From NCBI GenBank assembly GCA_016200205.1, contig JACQFF010000325.1, positions 1 through 41,481 on the forward strand: a stretch of 41,481 bases of DNA. The letters run 5' to 3'. The translations under genes were made by a program, and so were the position numbers. Positions within the stretch are counted from its first letter, which is position 1. Each line of letters begins with the position of its first letter. The notes beneath the pieces are model-generated. The model had not been told where the DNA came from. It did no database searches and worked only from the letters and a program-made list of their open reading frames with translations. This stretch comes from Planctomycetia bacterium. Lineage in GTDB: Bacteria; Planctomycetota; Planctomycetia; Pirellulales; PALSA-1355. Positions 24,824-33,596 of the stretch are shown in pieces.

Positions 24824-25480
24824 TTACGAAGGCTCCGCTTGCGCTCCCACAAGCGGCACAAAACGACAGCCCGAGAGCCACTCCGCATCCAAGCGGCCGC
24901 CAACCTTGTGAAAGGCTCGCAACACTTGTCCCTGACTGTCGCCAAGCGGAATCACCAAGATGCCGCCTTCCGAAAGTTGGGCCTCGAGCGCGGGCGGGAT
25001 GTGATCGGCGGCCGCTGCTACCATGATGCGATCATAGGGCGCCTGCTCAGGCCAGCCGAGCGTCCCATCCGCGACAACTAGCTCTACATTCGTATAGCCA
25101 AATTCGGCCAAGGCGAGTTGTGCGCGGCGCGAAAGCTCTTCGTGACGCTCCAGGCTGACCACGCTCGAGGCAAGTTCGGCCAAAAGTGCCGTTTGATATC
25201 CGCTCCCCGTGCCGATCTCCAGTACCCGCTCGACACCGGTCAATTGCAGAGCTTCGCTCATCAGGGCCACGATATAGGGCTGGCTGATCGTTTGGCCGCA
25301 GCCGATTTGCACCGCCCGGTCGGCATAGGCCAGGAACTCCCAATCCGGCGGAACGAAGCGCTCGCGCGGCACGCGGTCCATCGCGGCGAGCACCTGCGTC
25401 GATTTGATTCCTCGCTCGACAAGCTGCCGCAGCATGGCTTGCCGCGCGGGTTCGAATGATGGGCTGCTGTGTATGGACAT
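24824..25480 (-). CDS. pcm: Protein-L-isoaspartate O-methyltransferase
   Basis: 218 residues from ATG 25480. The frame is open to 25960, but that is only the antisense side of recJ. The enzyme uses S-adenosylmethionine to methylate L-isoaspartyl residues of aged proteins, starting their repair in the cytoplasm. Family signatures are visible: FVPPDWEFLAYADRAVQIG near residue 50, GCGQTISQPYIVALM at about 60-74, SAM motif I VLEIGTGSGYQTALLA at about 86-101, VVADGTLGWPEQAPYDRIMVAAA in the middle, and GGILVIPLGD towards the end. The length is normal (about 210). It follows recJ on the same strand after 53 bases, and cotranscription is likely. Confidence 0.96.
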   Translation of the reverse strand: MSIHSSPSFEPARQAMLRQLVERGIKSTQVLAAMDRVPRERFVPPDWEFLAYADRAVQIGCGQTISQPYIVALMSEALQLTGVERVLEIGTGSGYQTALLAELASSVVSLERHEELSRRAQLALAEFGYTNVELVVADGTLGWPEQAPYDRIMVAAAADHIPPALEAQLSEGGILVIPLGDSQGQVLRAFHKVGGRLDAEWLSGCRFVPLVGAQAEPS

Positions 25481-25533
25481 CACGGAATTATACGCGTCCG
25501 CAGGCCCCGGAGCACGAGACCCCCCGCCGATGC

Positions 25534-27303
25534 TTATGCACGTCGTTCGGTTGGGGAAATGGCGGCGGTCTGTTGCCAATCGCAGACCTGGAGTTCGACC
25601 GACTTGCGGCCGCGAAAATGGTTGATCAGCGGGCGGAACGCCACGTCGATGGGTCCGCTGATTTCCGAGAGCGCCGCGGCCCACTCGCCGCCTCCAAAAG
25701 CGACCGCGCGCAGTTGCAGGCCGTGTTGCGAAAGACGCAAGGCCAGGTGCCGCTCGCCCCCGCCAATGCGCTTGGGCGGCTCGCTTAGCGTCACGTTCGA
25801 CGTACACAGCAGTGGCCGGGGGTTGGCAGGCCCAAAAGGCGACAAACGTTCGATATCCGCCACCGCCGACGAGGTAAGCGCGCTGAAGGGAACTTCGGCG
25901 TCGATTCGCAATTCGGCAACCCGATGAGCCGCCGACATTTCGGCCGCCGCGTGTTCGCAAAACTGAGAGCGGAAAAACTCCAGCTTTGCCTCCTCAATCT
26001 TCAGCCCCGCCGCGGCGGCATGGCCACCGTGACTCAGTAGATGCTCCGAACACGCTTGCAAGGCCACGTGCAGGCCGAACCCAGGCACGCTGCGAGCCGA
26101 CCCGATACCCGGCTTGATCCCCAGGGGATCGAAAGCAATCAGCACGACGGGCCGGTGAAATTTTTCCGCCAGTCGGGAAGCCACAATGCCAATCACGCCG
26201 GGATGCCAGCCGCGCTCGGCCAGCACCAGTGCCGCGTCGCCTTCGGGGTCGAATTGCTCGAGGGCTTGTTTGTTGGCGGCCAGATAAATGCTGCGCTCGA
26301 GGCTCTCGCGACTGCCATTGAGCTCGTGCAAATAGGCGGCCAACGCGGAGGCTCGATCTGCCGAGTCGGTGGTAAGAAGTTCGATACCCAGCGTGGCCTG
26401 TCCCAGGCGGCCGGCGGCATTGAGCCGTGGTGCCAGCATGAAGCCGATGTCCTCGCTCGAAAGTTCCGGCTTCTCGTCGATGCCGGTCAGTTTCATGAGT
26501 GCGGCGATTCCGAGCCCCGGACGCTCACGCAGGCTGGCCAGGCCGTGACGCACCAGCACGCGGTTTTCGTCGACCAGCGGCACCACATCGGCCACCGTGC
26601 CGAGCGACACCAGGCCAATCGCCTGCATCAAAAAGTCGCGCATTCGCGGGCCAACTTTTTTTGATTGACTCGCACGCTGGCATAATGCCCAGGCCAGCTT
26701 GAACGCTACGCCCGCGCCGCACAGGCCGGCAAAAGGATACGCCGAGTCAGGCAAGCCCGGGTGAATTACGGCCGCCGCCGCCGGCAGCCTCGTGGGGATT
26801 TCATGATGATCGGTGATCACCAATTCCAGGCCCAGTTGGCGCGCCAGTTCGGCTTCAGCCACGCTGGCTATCCCACAGTCAACGGTCACGATCATTTGGG
26901 CCCCGCGCGCGGCCAGCGCCGTGAGCGAGTCGGAATTGAGCCCATAGCCTTCGTCAATTCGATTGGGCACGTAATAGCTCACCTCGGCGGAAAGCATTTT
27001 CAGGCACAAAAAGAGGAGTGCCGTGCCGCTCATGCCGTCGACGTCGTAATCGCCATAGATCACGATCCGGCGGCCGGCGGCAATGGCCGCCATGATGCGA
27101 TCGGCCGCAGCGGTCATGCCGGGCAGATCTTCAGGATCGCGCAGACTCGTGAGTTTGGCTTCAAGAAACTCGCGGGCGACTTGGGCATCGTGAATGCCCC
27201 GACAAAGGAGCAATTGCGCAACGACGGCCGGAACCGAGGCGGCCCGTTCCAGGGCCAGAATGCGCGTCGGGTCATGGGGTTGGATCCGCCACAGCTTGGC
27301 CAT
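25534..27303 (-). CDS. recJ: Single-stranded-DNA-specific exonuclease RecJ
   Basis: 589 residues, close to the E. coli length of 577. RecJ is a 5'-3' single-strand exonuclease used in mismatch repair, base-excision repair and recombination. The DHH-family metal ligands are all present: DYDVDG at 85-90, DCG at 142-144, DHH at 165-167, plus LCGAGVAFKLAW and SLGTVADVVPL further on. The DHHA1 domain carries GWHPGVIGIVASRLAEKFHRPV and SGxGRS-like GIGSARSVPGF and GGHAAAAGL. A C-terminal OB-like region (FGPANPRPLLCTSNVTL) ends the protein. pcm lies downstream on the same strand and rpmG upstream after about 230 bp without a visible terminator. Confidence 0.97.
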   Translation of the reverse strand: MAKLWRIQPHDPTRILALERAASVPAVVAQLLLCRGIHDAQVAREFLEAKLTSLRDPEDLPGMTAAADRIMAAIAAGRRIVIYGDYDVDGMSGTALLFLCLKMLSAEVSYYVPNRIDEGYGLNSDSLTALAARGAQMIVTVDCGIASVAEAELARQLGLELVITDHHEIPTRLPAAAAVIHPGLPDSAYPFAGLCGAGVAFKLAWALCQRASQSKKVGPRMRDFLMQAIGLVSLGTVADVVPLVDENRVLVRHGLASLRERPGLGIAALMKLTGIDEKPELSSEDIGFMLAPRLNAAGRLGQATLGIELLTTDSADRASALAAYLHELNGSRESLERSIYLAANKQALEQFDPEGDAALVLAERGWHPGVIGIVASRLAEKFHRPVVLIAFDPLGIKPGIGSARSVPGFGLHVALQACSEHLLSHGGHAAAAGLKIEEAKLEFFRSQFCEHAAAEMSAAHRVAELRIDAEVPFSALTSSAVADIERLSPFGPANPRPLLCTSNVTLSEPPKRIGGGERHLALRLSQHGLQLRAVAFGGGEWAAALSEISGPIDVAFRPLINHFRGRKSVELQVCDWQQTAAISPTERRA

Positions 27304-27535
27304 ATCGTCCTGATGTCAGCACCGTGCCACGAGCTCCACCACGCGTAGTGGCCATTGGAGCAAATCGACCGGCGGCGGGCAAGTTGCACGCTCCCTTAGG
27401 ACATGGCCGGTTCGTGGCCGGCGCGCGCAAGCAGGCGCAACGTCGGTCCAGAAAAGCGAACGGATCGCCGCCGAGAATGGGCGATCCGGATTTAGAATTA
27501 AACCGCACTTAACGGCCAAAAAGCCACGCAACCGG

Positions 27536-27700
27536 CTATTTCTTCTTTTCGGTGTGCAGCGTGTGCTTGCGAAGACGAGCGCAGTACTTCATCAGTTTCA
27601 GTTTTTCGCCACCCGTCTTCCGGCGCAAGGTATAGTTGTAGTCTCCCGTCTCGTCGCAAACCAAGAAGACGGTTTCGACCTTTTTTTTGCTCTTTGCCAT
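27536..27700 (-). CDS. rpmG: 50S ribosomal protein L33
   Basis: A 54-residue protein starting MAKSKKKVETVFLVCDETGD and ending RKHTLHTEKKK, with the L33 core YNYTLRRKTGGEKLKLMKYC. It is a small basic component of the large ribosomal subunit. Only single cysteines at about 15 and 43 remain, so this is a zinc-free form lacking the two CxxC pairs of the zinc-binding type. A good ribosome site, GAGGAG, lies about ten bases upstream of ATG 27700. The gene stands alone here, not beside rpmB or secE. Confidence 0.95.
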   Translation of the reverse strand: MAKSKKKVETVFLVCDETGDYNYTLRRKTGGEKLKLMKYCARLRKHTLHTEKKK

Positions 27701-28118
27701 CCGCCGAAAACTCCTCGAATCGAACCAGATTCGTTACGTCCACCCTTGCCAATCCACAAGATTGTACAGCGCCTGGACGGTTTCTGGCCAGAGGCCATTT
27801 TTGCCGATAATAACGGTCAATCAAGGGGCCGGTCGGCGGGACCGCAGCGATTAAGCACGTTTTCGAAAGCGGGTTAGAGGGCGCTTGCCGGGGGGACTGG
27901 AAATCGTTTGCGTTCCGCTCCAGCAAGCTTGCTCCAATTTGCCGTGTACTAAAGTCGGCTTCCATCGCTTACACTAGGTATATGTGGCCGGCATGCAGTC
28001 GCTGCTCAATGCGCCGCCATGCCGAGGGGAAGGGGCTGAGGACCGGGGTCGATCAACGTGGCCGGCGCTTTGGCGGACTGGCTTGCCGATTCGATCTCGC
28101 GCGGAGTTGGGGTCTGCC
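27701..28118. other. Divergent intergenic region (418 bp)
   Basis: This region lies between rpmG (-) and the prenyltransferase-repeat gene (+) and should hold both promoters. TACAAT-like and TTGACC-like hexamers occur on the minus strand, but not at a workable mutual spacing, so I do not call a promoter. I see no RNA gene or conserved short frame. Confidence 0.4.
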
Positions 28119-29801
28119 ATGACTGAAAGCTCGCCAGCAGTCGAAACGGCGGATCGCGCTGGGGAGCCCGCGACGTCGCAGGTCGCGGCCGTGCCGCCTC
28201 CACTGCCTAATGGCCAACGAGCGCCATCGGCTCGAATCGCAACAGACACCCCGCGGCCTTTCGTGGTTTCCGAGTCCAAGCCGGGCGCGACCACCGCGGC
28301 CGGCGGCCCCTCGCTGGAGCAACCCGACGAGCAAGCTCAGCGCAGCGAATTGTGGTTGCACGCGCCCAGTTGGCTGACAAGCATGGTCGCGCACTTGAGC
28401 CTGGTCCTTCTCTTGGCATTGCTGAGCAATGTCCAACGGGTCTACGAGCCATCGCGTGACGTGGACGTCTCCGCCCAACAGGGCGCCGACAACGGCGCGG
28501 GCCTCGAAGAGCTGCAAGGTGAGGTAATGCAGGTTTCAGAACCTCTGCCATTGAGTGATTTGACTCAATCCGGGCCGCAGGTGACTGACTTTCTCGGTCC
28601 GATCAGTGCCGAATTGCCGAAAGTCGACCTGGCGGCCAGTATTGCCGGCGGCGGAATCGGTGGAGAGGGCGCCGGAGGCGCGGGCACTGGTGATGCGATC
28701 GGCAATTCGCTGGAGATGCGGCTGAACAATAATAACCGCGCCGAATTAGTTCGCAGAGGCGGCGGCACACCCCAAAGCGAATATGCAGTCGAACAAGCCC
28801 TGCATTGGCTGGCCGAACACCAAAACTACGATGGTAGCTGGACCTTCGAGCATCAGAAGAGTCCTAAGTGCCACGGGTCGTGCCGCGATCCGGGCTACGC
28901 TCCCGGAAAGATTGCCGCCACTTCCCTGGGATTGCTTCCCTTTCTGGGCACCGGACAAACGCATCGCGAAGGGCATTACAAAAAAACGATCGATCTCGGT
29001 TTGCGGTTTCTCGTGCGCTCGATGCAGATGCAGGGCAATGTCGGAAGCCTTCACGAGTTGGGCGGCCAGATGTACGGCCACGGACTCGGTTCGATCGTGC
29101 TGTGCGAAGCCTACGGCATGACGCACGATCAAACCTTACAGGTCCCGGCGCAGGCGGCCGTGAATTATATCGTCGCGGCGCAAGACAACGCCGGCGGCGG
29201 ATGGCGCTATGTGCCCGGACAGCCCGGCGACACCTCGGTGGTCGGTTGGCAAATGATGGCGCTGCGGAGCGCGAAAATGGCCTACCTGCGGGTTCCGCCG
29301 GTCACGCTGCAAAAAGCGGGGTATTTTCTGGACTCCGTGCAAGGCGACAAAGGCGCCACCTATGGCTATACCGGACCGGATGCCAAGCGGCCGGCGACCA
29401 CTGCAATCGGCCTGCTGTGCCGGATGTACTTGGGCTGGAAACAAGATCAACCGGCATTGGTCCGCGGCGTTCACATCTTGAGCCAAATCGGTCCCTCGAC
29501 CGACAAGAGCAGCATCAAGAACAACATGTACTACAACTATTACGCCACCCAGGTCATGCATCATTTTGGCGGATACTACTGGGAGCAATGGAACCGCGTG
29601 ATGCGCGAGTACCTGATCCACTCGCAATCCAAGCGGGGGCATGAGACCGGCAGTTGGTTTTTCGAGGGAGAAGATCACGGCGGCCCCGCCGGCGGCCGGC
29701 TCTACTGCACGGCGATGGCAGCCATGACGCTCGAGGTTTATTACCGCTACATGCCATTGTATCGCGAAGAGAGCACCAAAGGAGTGCCGGGGCGCGATTA
29801 A
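28119..29801 (+). CDS. Single-TM protein with prenyltransferase/squalene-oxidase-type repeat domain
   Basis: 560 residues from ATG 28119. The frame extends upstream to 27984, but that portion is Arg/Pro-rich and has no ribosome site. A proline/alanine-rich cytoplasmic tail (1-80) leads to one TM helix at about 86-105 (WLTSMVAHLSLVLLLALLSNV). A Gly-rich linker (AGGGIGGEGAGGAGTGDAIG) and a C-terminal domain of alpha-toroid repeats follow (ALHWLAEHQNYDGSWTF, FLVRSMQMQGNVGS, YIVAAQDNAGGGWRY, YATQVMHHFGGYYW). The fold is shared with squalene-hopene cyclases, but no DxDD catalytic motif is visible, so this is probably a non-enzymatic or unknown member of the planctomycete expansion. CHGSC is a possible metal or disulfide site. 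The repeat domain probably faces the periplasm. Confidence 0.85.
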   Translation: MTESSPAVETADRAGEPATSQVAAVPPPLPNGQRAPSARIATDTPRPFVVSESKPGATTAAGGPSLEQPDEQAQRSELWLHAPSWLTSMVAHLSLVLLLALLSNVQRVYEPSRDVDVSAQQGADNGAGLEELQGEVMQVSEPLPLSDLTQSGPQVTDFLGPISAELPKVDLAASIAGGGIGGEGAGGAGTGDAIGNSLEMRLNNNNRAELVRRGGGTPQSEYAVEQALHWLAEHQNYDGSWTFEHQKSPKCHGSCRDPGYAPGKIAATSLGLLPFLGTGQTHREGHYKKTIDLGLRFLVRSMQMQGNVGSLHELGGQMYGHGLGSIVLCEAYGMTHDQTLQVPAQAAVNYIVAAQDNAGGGWRYVPGQPGDTSVVGWQMMALRSAKMAYLRVPPVTLQKAGYFLDSVQGDKGATYGYTGPDAKRPATTAIGLLCRMYLGWKQDQPALVRGVHILSQIGPSTDKSSIKNNMYYNYYATQVMHHFGGYYWEQWNRVMREYLIHSQSKRGHETGSWFFEGEDHGGPAGGRLYCTAMAAMTLEVYYRYMPLYREESTKGVPGRD

Positions 29802-29860
29802 CGGTGGCCCTGGGTTTGTCATGTTTGGGCCGTTCCGCACTGCGCCAAGGATTCGCGACC

Positions 29861-30604
29861 GTGCAGGTGATTCCGGTCATCGATTTGATGAACGCTCAGG
29901 TCGTCCGCGGCGTTGGCGGCCGTAGAGACCAGTACCGGCCAATCCAAAGCCTGTTGGCCGCGGATGCCAAGCCAAACACGGTAGCTCGGGCGCTAGCCGC
30001 GGCCGGATTTCGAGAAACATACGTCGCCGACTTGGACGCAATTCGCGGCGCAGCGCCGGCCTGGTCGATCTATGAGGAACTGATGCGATGCGGGCTGGAG
30101 TTGTGGGTCGACGGCGGACTCTCAACTCTCGGACAAGCTCGCGAAATGCTGGGATTCCATTCTCGCGCTCAGCCGCTCTGGGCAATTGTGGCGGGGCTGG
30201 AATCGCTCGACGGCCCCGAGGCTCTGTCGGCGATATGCGCGGCGGTTGGCCACGAACGGTTGATTTTCAGTCTCGACCTCAAACTCGGCGTGCCGCTGAT
30301 CGGATCGCCGGCCTGGCAAGGGTTAACTGCCCAACAAATCGCCGCGATCGCGCTGCGCGCTGGCGTGCGACGAATGATCGTGTTAGACCTGGCTTGCGTG
30401 GGCATGGGGCACGGCGTCGGGACGGAGCGGCTTTGCCGAGATCTGCGATGCTTGGACGCTGGGTTGCAAATTACCGCAGGCGGCGGCGTCCGCGGGCTGT
30501 CGGATTTGCGGAGCCTACAGCGATCGGGCTGCGACGCGGCGCTCGTCGCTTCGGCGCTGCACGATGGACGGTTGACGCCGCGCGAATGCACCGACTTGCG
30601 CTAG
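29861..30604 (+). CDS. HisA/HisF-like TIM-barrel protein
   Basis: 247 residues from GTG 29861, which has AAGGA about ten bases upstream. It opens QVIPVIDLMNAQVVRGVGG, placing Asp8 exactly where HisA has its first catalytic aspartate. Barrel repeats follow (YVADLDAI, ELWVDGGLSTLGQA, LIFSLDLKLGVPL, MIVLDLACVGMGHGVG, LQITAGGGVRGLSDL), the last matching the phosphate-binding glycines. HisA isomerises ProFAR in histidine synthesis, but true HisA has a TDxxRDG-like segment and sits in his operons. Here it reads LDLACVGMGHG and no his genes are near. A paralogue with another substrate, possibly in C1/tetrahydromethanopterin metabolism, is a guess. It follows the previous gene after about 60 bases and converges on a crotonase gene. 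Confidence 0.82.
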   Translation: MQVIPVIDLMNAQVVRGVGGRRDQYRPIQSLLAADAKPNTVARALAAAGFRETYVADLDAIRGAAPAWSIYEELMRCGLELWVDGGLSTLGQAREMLGFHSRAQPLWAIVAGLESLDGPEALSAICAAVGHERLIFSLDLKLGVPLIGSPAWQGLTAQQIAAIALRAGVRRMIVLDLACVGMGHGVGTERLCRDLRCLDAGLQITAGGGVRGLSDLRSLQRSGCDAALVASALHDGRLTPRECTDLR

Positions 30605-30606
30605 CG

Positions 30607-30674
30607 GGTAGGGCGTCTTTGACGCACCAAAAATCGTGGGCATTTGGTGCGTCGTCGCTTCGCTTGACCCTACC
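30607..30674. repeat. Nested palindrome between convergent genes (terminator or dispersed repeat)
   Basis: Outer arms GGTAGGG (30607-30613) and CCCTACC (30668-30674) enclose inner arms GACGCACCAAA (30621-30631) and TTTGGTGCGTC (30643-30653), both perfect. The 73-bp gap between two convergent stops is almost entirely this structure. It can act as a two-way transcription terminator, although T-runs are short. Its clean nested layout also fits a dispersed palindromic repeat. Confidence 0.6.
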
Positions 30675-30675
30675 A

Positions 30676-31458
30676 CTACCACCATTTCGGCTCGCGCTTT
30701 TCCAAAAACGCCGCCAGGCCCTCGGCGGCCGCTTCGGTCGTGCGGGACGCGGCGCTCGCGGCAGCGCCGGCGGCCAACTGCGATGTCAACTGCTCGCCAA
30801 TCGTTTCGTTGAGCAACCGCTTGGTCATTTGCAAGGCCTCGGGAGCACACTTGGCCAACTCGCAGATGAGTTGATTGGCGCGGGCCCAAACCTTCTCGTC
30901 CCCGACCAGCTCATGGAACAGTCCCAAGCGATGGGCTTCTTGGGCACCAACGACTTGCGCGGTCAACAACAGGTATCCCGCATGCCCTGCCCCGACGCGA
31001 AAGACCAACAGCGGCGCCACCATTCCGGCCACGATTCCCCGCCGAGGCTCGGGGAAGCCGAAACTTGCGTTTTCCGACGCTACGACCAGATCGCAGGCCA
31101 TCACTAGCCCAGCTCCTCCGGCCACGGCCGGACCGTTGACGGCGGCGATTAGCGGCTTGGGGAATCGCAGCATCGCTTCGATCAGATCGTGATAGATCAC
31201 GGCGTCGGCATGCCACTGGGCAAGCCGATCTTCTTGCTCGGTGGTAGCCCGCATTTCCGCCAGATCCATGCCCGCGCAAAACGCTTTGCCCGCCCCGGTG
31301 ATGATCACGCCCCGCACGCGCCGTTCTTGATGCAAATCATCCAACGACTGATGCAATTCTTTGAGCAGGCCGCGCGAGAGCGCGTTGCGCTTGTCGGACC
31401 GATTGAGGGTGACAGTCGCGGTGTGCTCGTGAACTTGGATTTTGACGAGCGGTTCCAT
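30676..31458 (-). CDS. Enoyl-CoA hydratase/isomerase family protein (possible methylglutaconyl-CoA hydratase)
   Basis: 260 residues from ATG 31458. The crotonase signature is complete: oxyanion-hole segments GKAFCAGMDLAEM (57-69) and NGPAVAGGAGLVMACD (108-123), then FGFPEPRRGIVAGMVAP with the conserved glutamate of the PE motif at 137. Such enzymes hydrate enoyl-CoA thioesters in the cytoplasm. The carboxylase beta subunit gene lies directly upstream on the same strand (58-base gap), as in the leu/liu cluster, so 3-methylglutaconyl-CoA is the likely substrate. This rests on context, and other short branched enoyl-CoAs are possible. Confidence 0.9.
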   Translation of the reverse strand: MEPLVKIQVHEHTATVTLNRSDKRNALSRGLLKELHQSLDDLHQERRVRGVIITGAGKAFCAGMDLAEMRATTEQEDRLAQWHADAVIYHDLIEAMLRFPKPLIAAVNGPAVAGGAGLVMACDLVVASENASFGFPEPRRGIVAGMVAPLLVFRVGAGHAGYLLLTAQVVGAQEAHRLGLFHELVGDEKVWARANQLICELAKCAPEALQMTKRLLNETIGEQLTSQLAAGAAASAASRTTEAAAEGLAAFLEKREPKWW

Positions 31459-31516
31459 GGCACGGGTGCTACGGTACAAGGTGGCTGGGTCCTAGAGTTG
31501 CGGCGACTTCGTCGAT

Positions 31517-33142
31517 TCAAACTTGAAACACCCCGAGCTTGAAGGGTTCATTTTCCGCATGTCGCGTCGCGACTTCCAGCGCAATAATCAATGTCTCGCG
31601 GGTTTTTGCCGGATCGAGGATCGCATCGACCCAACCGCGGGCCGCGCCATAGCGGGCATCGGCCGCGCGGTCGTAGTCGCCTTTGACCTTATCGCGCAAC
31701 TCGGCCAATTCCTTGGCATCCACGGTATGTCCCTGCCGCTTTAGGCTTTTGACGGTCACGTCGAGTAGCGTCGAGGTCGCCTGCTCGCCCCCCATCACCG
31801 CGCAGCGGGCCGCCGGCCAGGTAAAGATAAAACGCGGATCAAAGGCTTTGCCGCACATGGCATAATTGCCCGCCCCGTACGAGCCGCCGATCATCACGGT
31901 CAGCTTCGGCACGCGGCTGTTGCTGATTGCGTTGACCAGCTTGGCGCCGGCTTTGATGATGCCCGAGCGTTCGCTGTCGCGACCCACCATGAATCCGTTA
32001 ACGTCCTGCAGAAAGATGATCGGCAGCCAATCCTGATTGCAATTCATTACGAAACGGGCCGCCTTGTCGGCGCTATCGACGTAGAGCACGCCGCCGAACT
32101 GGATTGGGCCGTCGGCCGGACGGACGCGGTGATGCTGGTTGGCCACGATGCCCACCGGAAAGCCACCGATGCGAGCCGTGCCACACACCATCGACAGCCC
32201 GTACTCCGCCTTGTATTCGTCGAAACTACCCCCGTCCAGGATGCAATCCAGCACATCCCGCACTTCGTATTCGTCTCGCGGGTTGGGACTGACCAAATCA
32301 TACAGGTCAGTACCCGGCCTGGCCGGCGGACTGGCGCCAGATCGCGTAAACGGTGCCGCCGGCTCGGGTGGATCAGGCCGCGACATCGAGACCAATCTTC
32401 GCAACCGCGCCAGGCACTGTTCGTCGGTCGAATCGCGGTAGTCGATCGTGCCGCTGATTTGGGCGTGCATTTCCGCGCCGCCCAAGGCTTCGCTGGAAAC
32501 TTCCTGGCCAATGGCGCTTTTCACCAGCGCCGGCCCGGCCAGATACAAGCCCGAGCCGTCGGTCATCAGCAGCTTGTCGCAGAGCACCGGCAAATATCCG
32601 CCGCCGGCGACGCAATTGCCCATGATGGCGGCAAGTTGTCCAATCCCGGCAGCCGAAATAATGGCGTTGTTGCGAAAGATGCGGCCGAAATCATCTTCGT
32701 CCGGAAATACGTCCTCTTGGAGCGGCAAAAACACGCCCGCCGAATCGACCAGATAGACCAGCGGCAGCCGATTCTGCATGGCGATTCGTTGGGCGCGCAA
32801 CACTTTCTTGGTGGTGGCCGGAAAGAACGCGCCGGCTTTGACCGTGGCGTCGTTGGCGATCACCATGTGCCGCCGGCCCTCAATCGTGCCGATTCCGCAC
32901 ACCACGCCGGCGCCCGGCGCGCCACCCCAGGCGGAGTACATGTCCCAGCCGGCCCACAACCCGATCTCCAGCCACGACGATTTTTCATCCAACAACAGCT
33001 TGAGCCGGTCGCGAACGAACAGCCGCTGCTTGGCTCGCTGGCGTTCGATCGCCGCTTTGCCGCCACCCAGAGCGAGCTTCTTTTCATCCGCGGCGAGTTG
33101 CCGGGCCAATTGGCTGAGCGTGGCGCTGGTATCAACAGGCAT
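31517..33142 (-). CDS. Acyl-CoA carboxylase beta (carboxyltransferase) subunit, methylcrotonyl-CoA type
   Basis: 541 residues from ATG 33142. It transfers CO2 from biotin to an acyl-CoA. The two crotonase-fold halves are visible: the N half with WDMYSAWGGAPGAGVVCGIG, LVDSAGVFLPLQEDVFPDED, FGRIFRNNAIISAAGI and MGNCVAGGGYLP; the C half with GFPVGIVANQH, IIFLQDVNGFMVGRDSE, MIGGSYGAGNYAMCGKAFDPRF and AVMGGEQA. QEDVFPD plus FGRIFRNNA favours the 3-methylcrotonyl-CoA carboxylase type over propionyl-CoA carboxylase. The biotin-bearing alpha subunit is not in the window. With the crotonase downstream it forms a probable leucine-degradation pair. Ala/Pro-rich insertion at about 280-300 (PPEPAAPFTRSGASPPARPG) is unusual. 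Confidence 0.92.
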   Translation of the reverse strand: MPVDTSATLSQLARQLAADEKKLALGGGKAAIERQRAKQRLFVRDRLKLLLDEKSSWLEIGLWAGWDMYSAWGGAPGAGVVCGIGTIEGRRHMVIANDATVKAGAFFPATTKKVLRAQRIAMQNRLPLVYLVDSAGVFLPLQEDVFPDEDDFGRIFRNNAIISAAGIGQLAAIMGNCVAGGGYLPVLCDKLLMTDGSGLYLAGPALVKSAIGQEVSSEALGGAEMHAQISGTIDYRDSTDEQCLARLRRLVSMSRPDPPEPAAPFTRSGASPPARPGTDLYDLVSPNPRDEYEVRDVLDCILDGGSFDEYKAEYGLSMVCGTARIGGFPVGIVANQHHRVRPADGPIQFGGVLYVDSADKAARFVMNCNQDWLPIIFLQDVNGFMVGRDSERSGIIKAGAKLVNAISNSRVPKLTVMIGGSYGAGNYAMCGKAFDPRFIFTWPAARCAVMGGEQATSTLLDVTVKSLKRQGHTVDAKELAELRDKVKGDYDRAADARYGAARGWVDAILDPAKTRETLIIALEVATRHAENEPFKLGVFQV

Positions 33143-33596
33143 TACAAATCTCGAGGTGCGAGCCAATCTTGGCCGGTCGGGCGCGACTTGCAGCCGTTAG
33201 CTTGTCGTCGCATGCGCGGCGGCCGTCGAACGCGCTTGTCCGCCCCCCGATTGAGCGCCCACTCGAAGCGACCGGCGGTCGATGCGAAACGGTGCACTCA
33301 GGCACGCGGCTGACACTCAAAATGTATCTTCGATGTCGGCGGCGGACGAGTGCAAAAAACGGCCCGCGTGTGGCGACTGCTGCAATAGTCTAAGGGCTTG
33401 GCCACGAAGTTATTGATAAGGTCGGCGCGGCAACCATGACTTGCTTCCAGAACTCCGGACAGAGTGAAGTTGCTGCCAAAACACCACGCCACTTGGCAGC
33501 GATCGATGCCCAAAGGCAACACATTCGGGCTGCAAACGGCCGTTCGGCCACCCAAAGAGCGACATCTAAGCCCTTAGCACACCAGGATTTGTCTCG
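33143..33596. other. Divergent intergenic region (454 bp)
   Basis: This is the shared upstream region of the carboxylase gene (-) and the sigma-70 gene (+). AGGA at about 33584 is the likely ribosome site of the sigma gene. I find no convincing promoter hexamers, RNA gene or coding frame in the rest. Confidence 0.4.
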
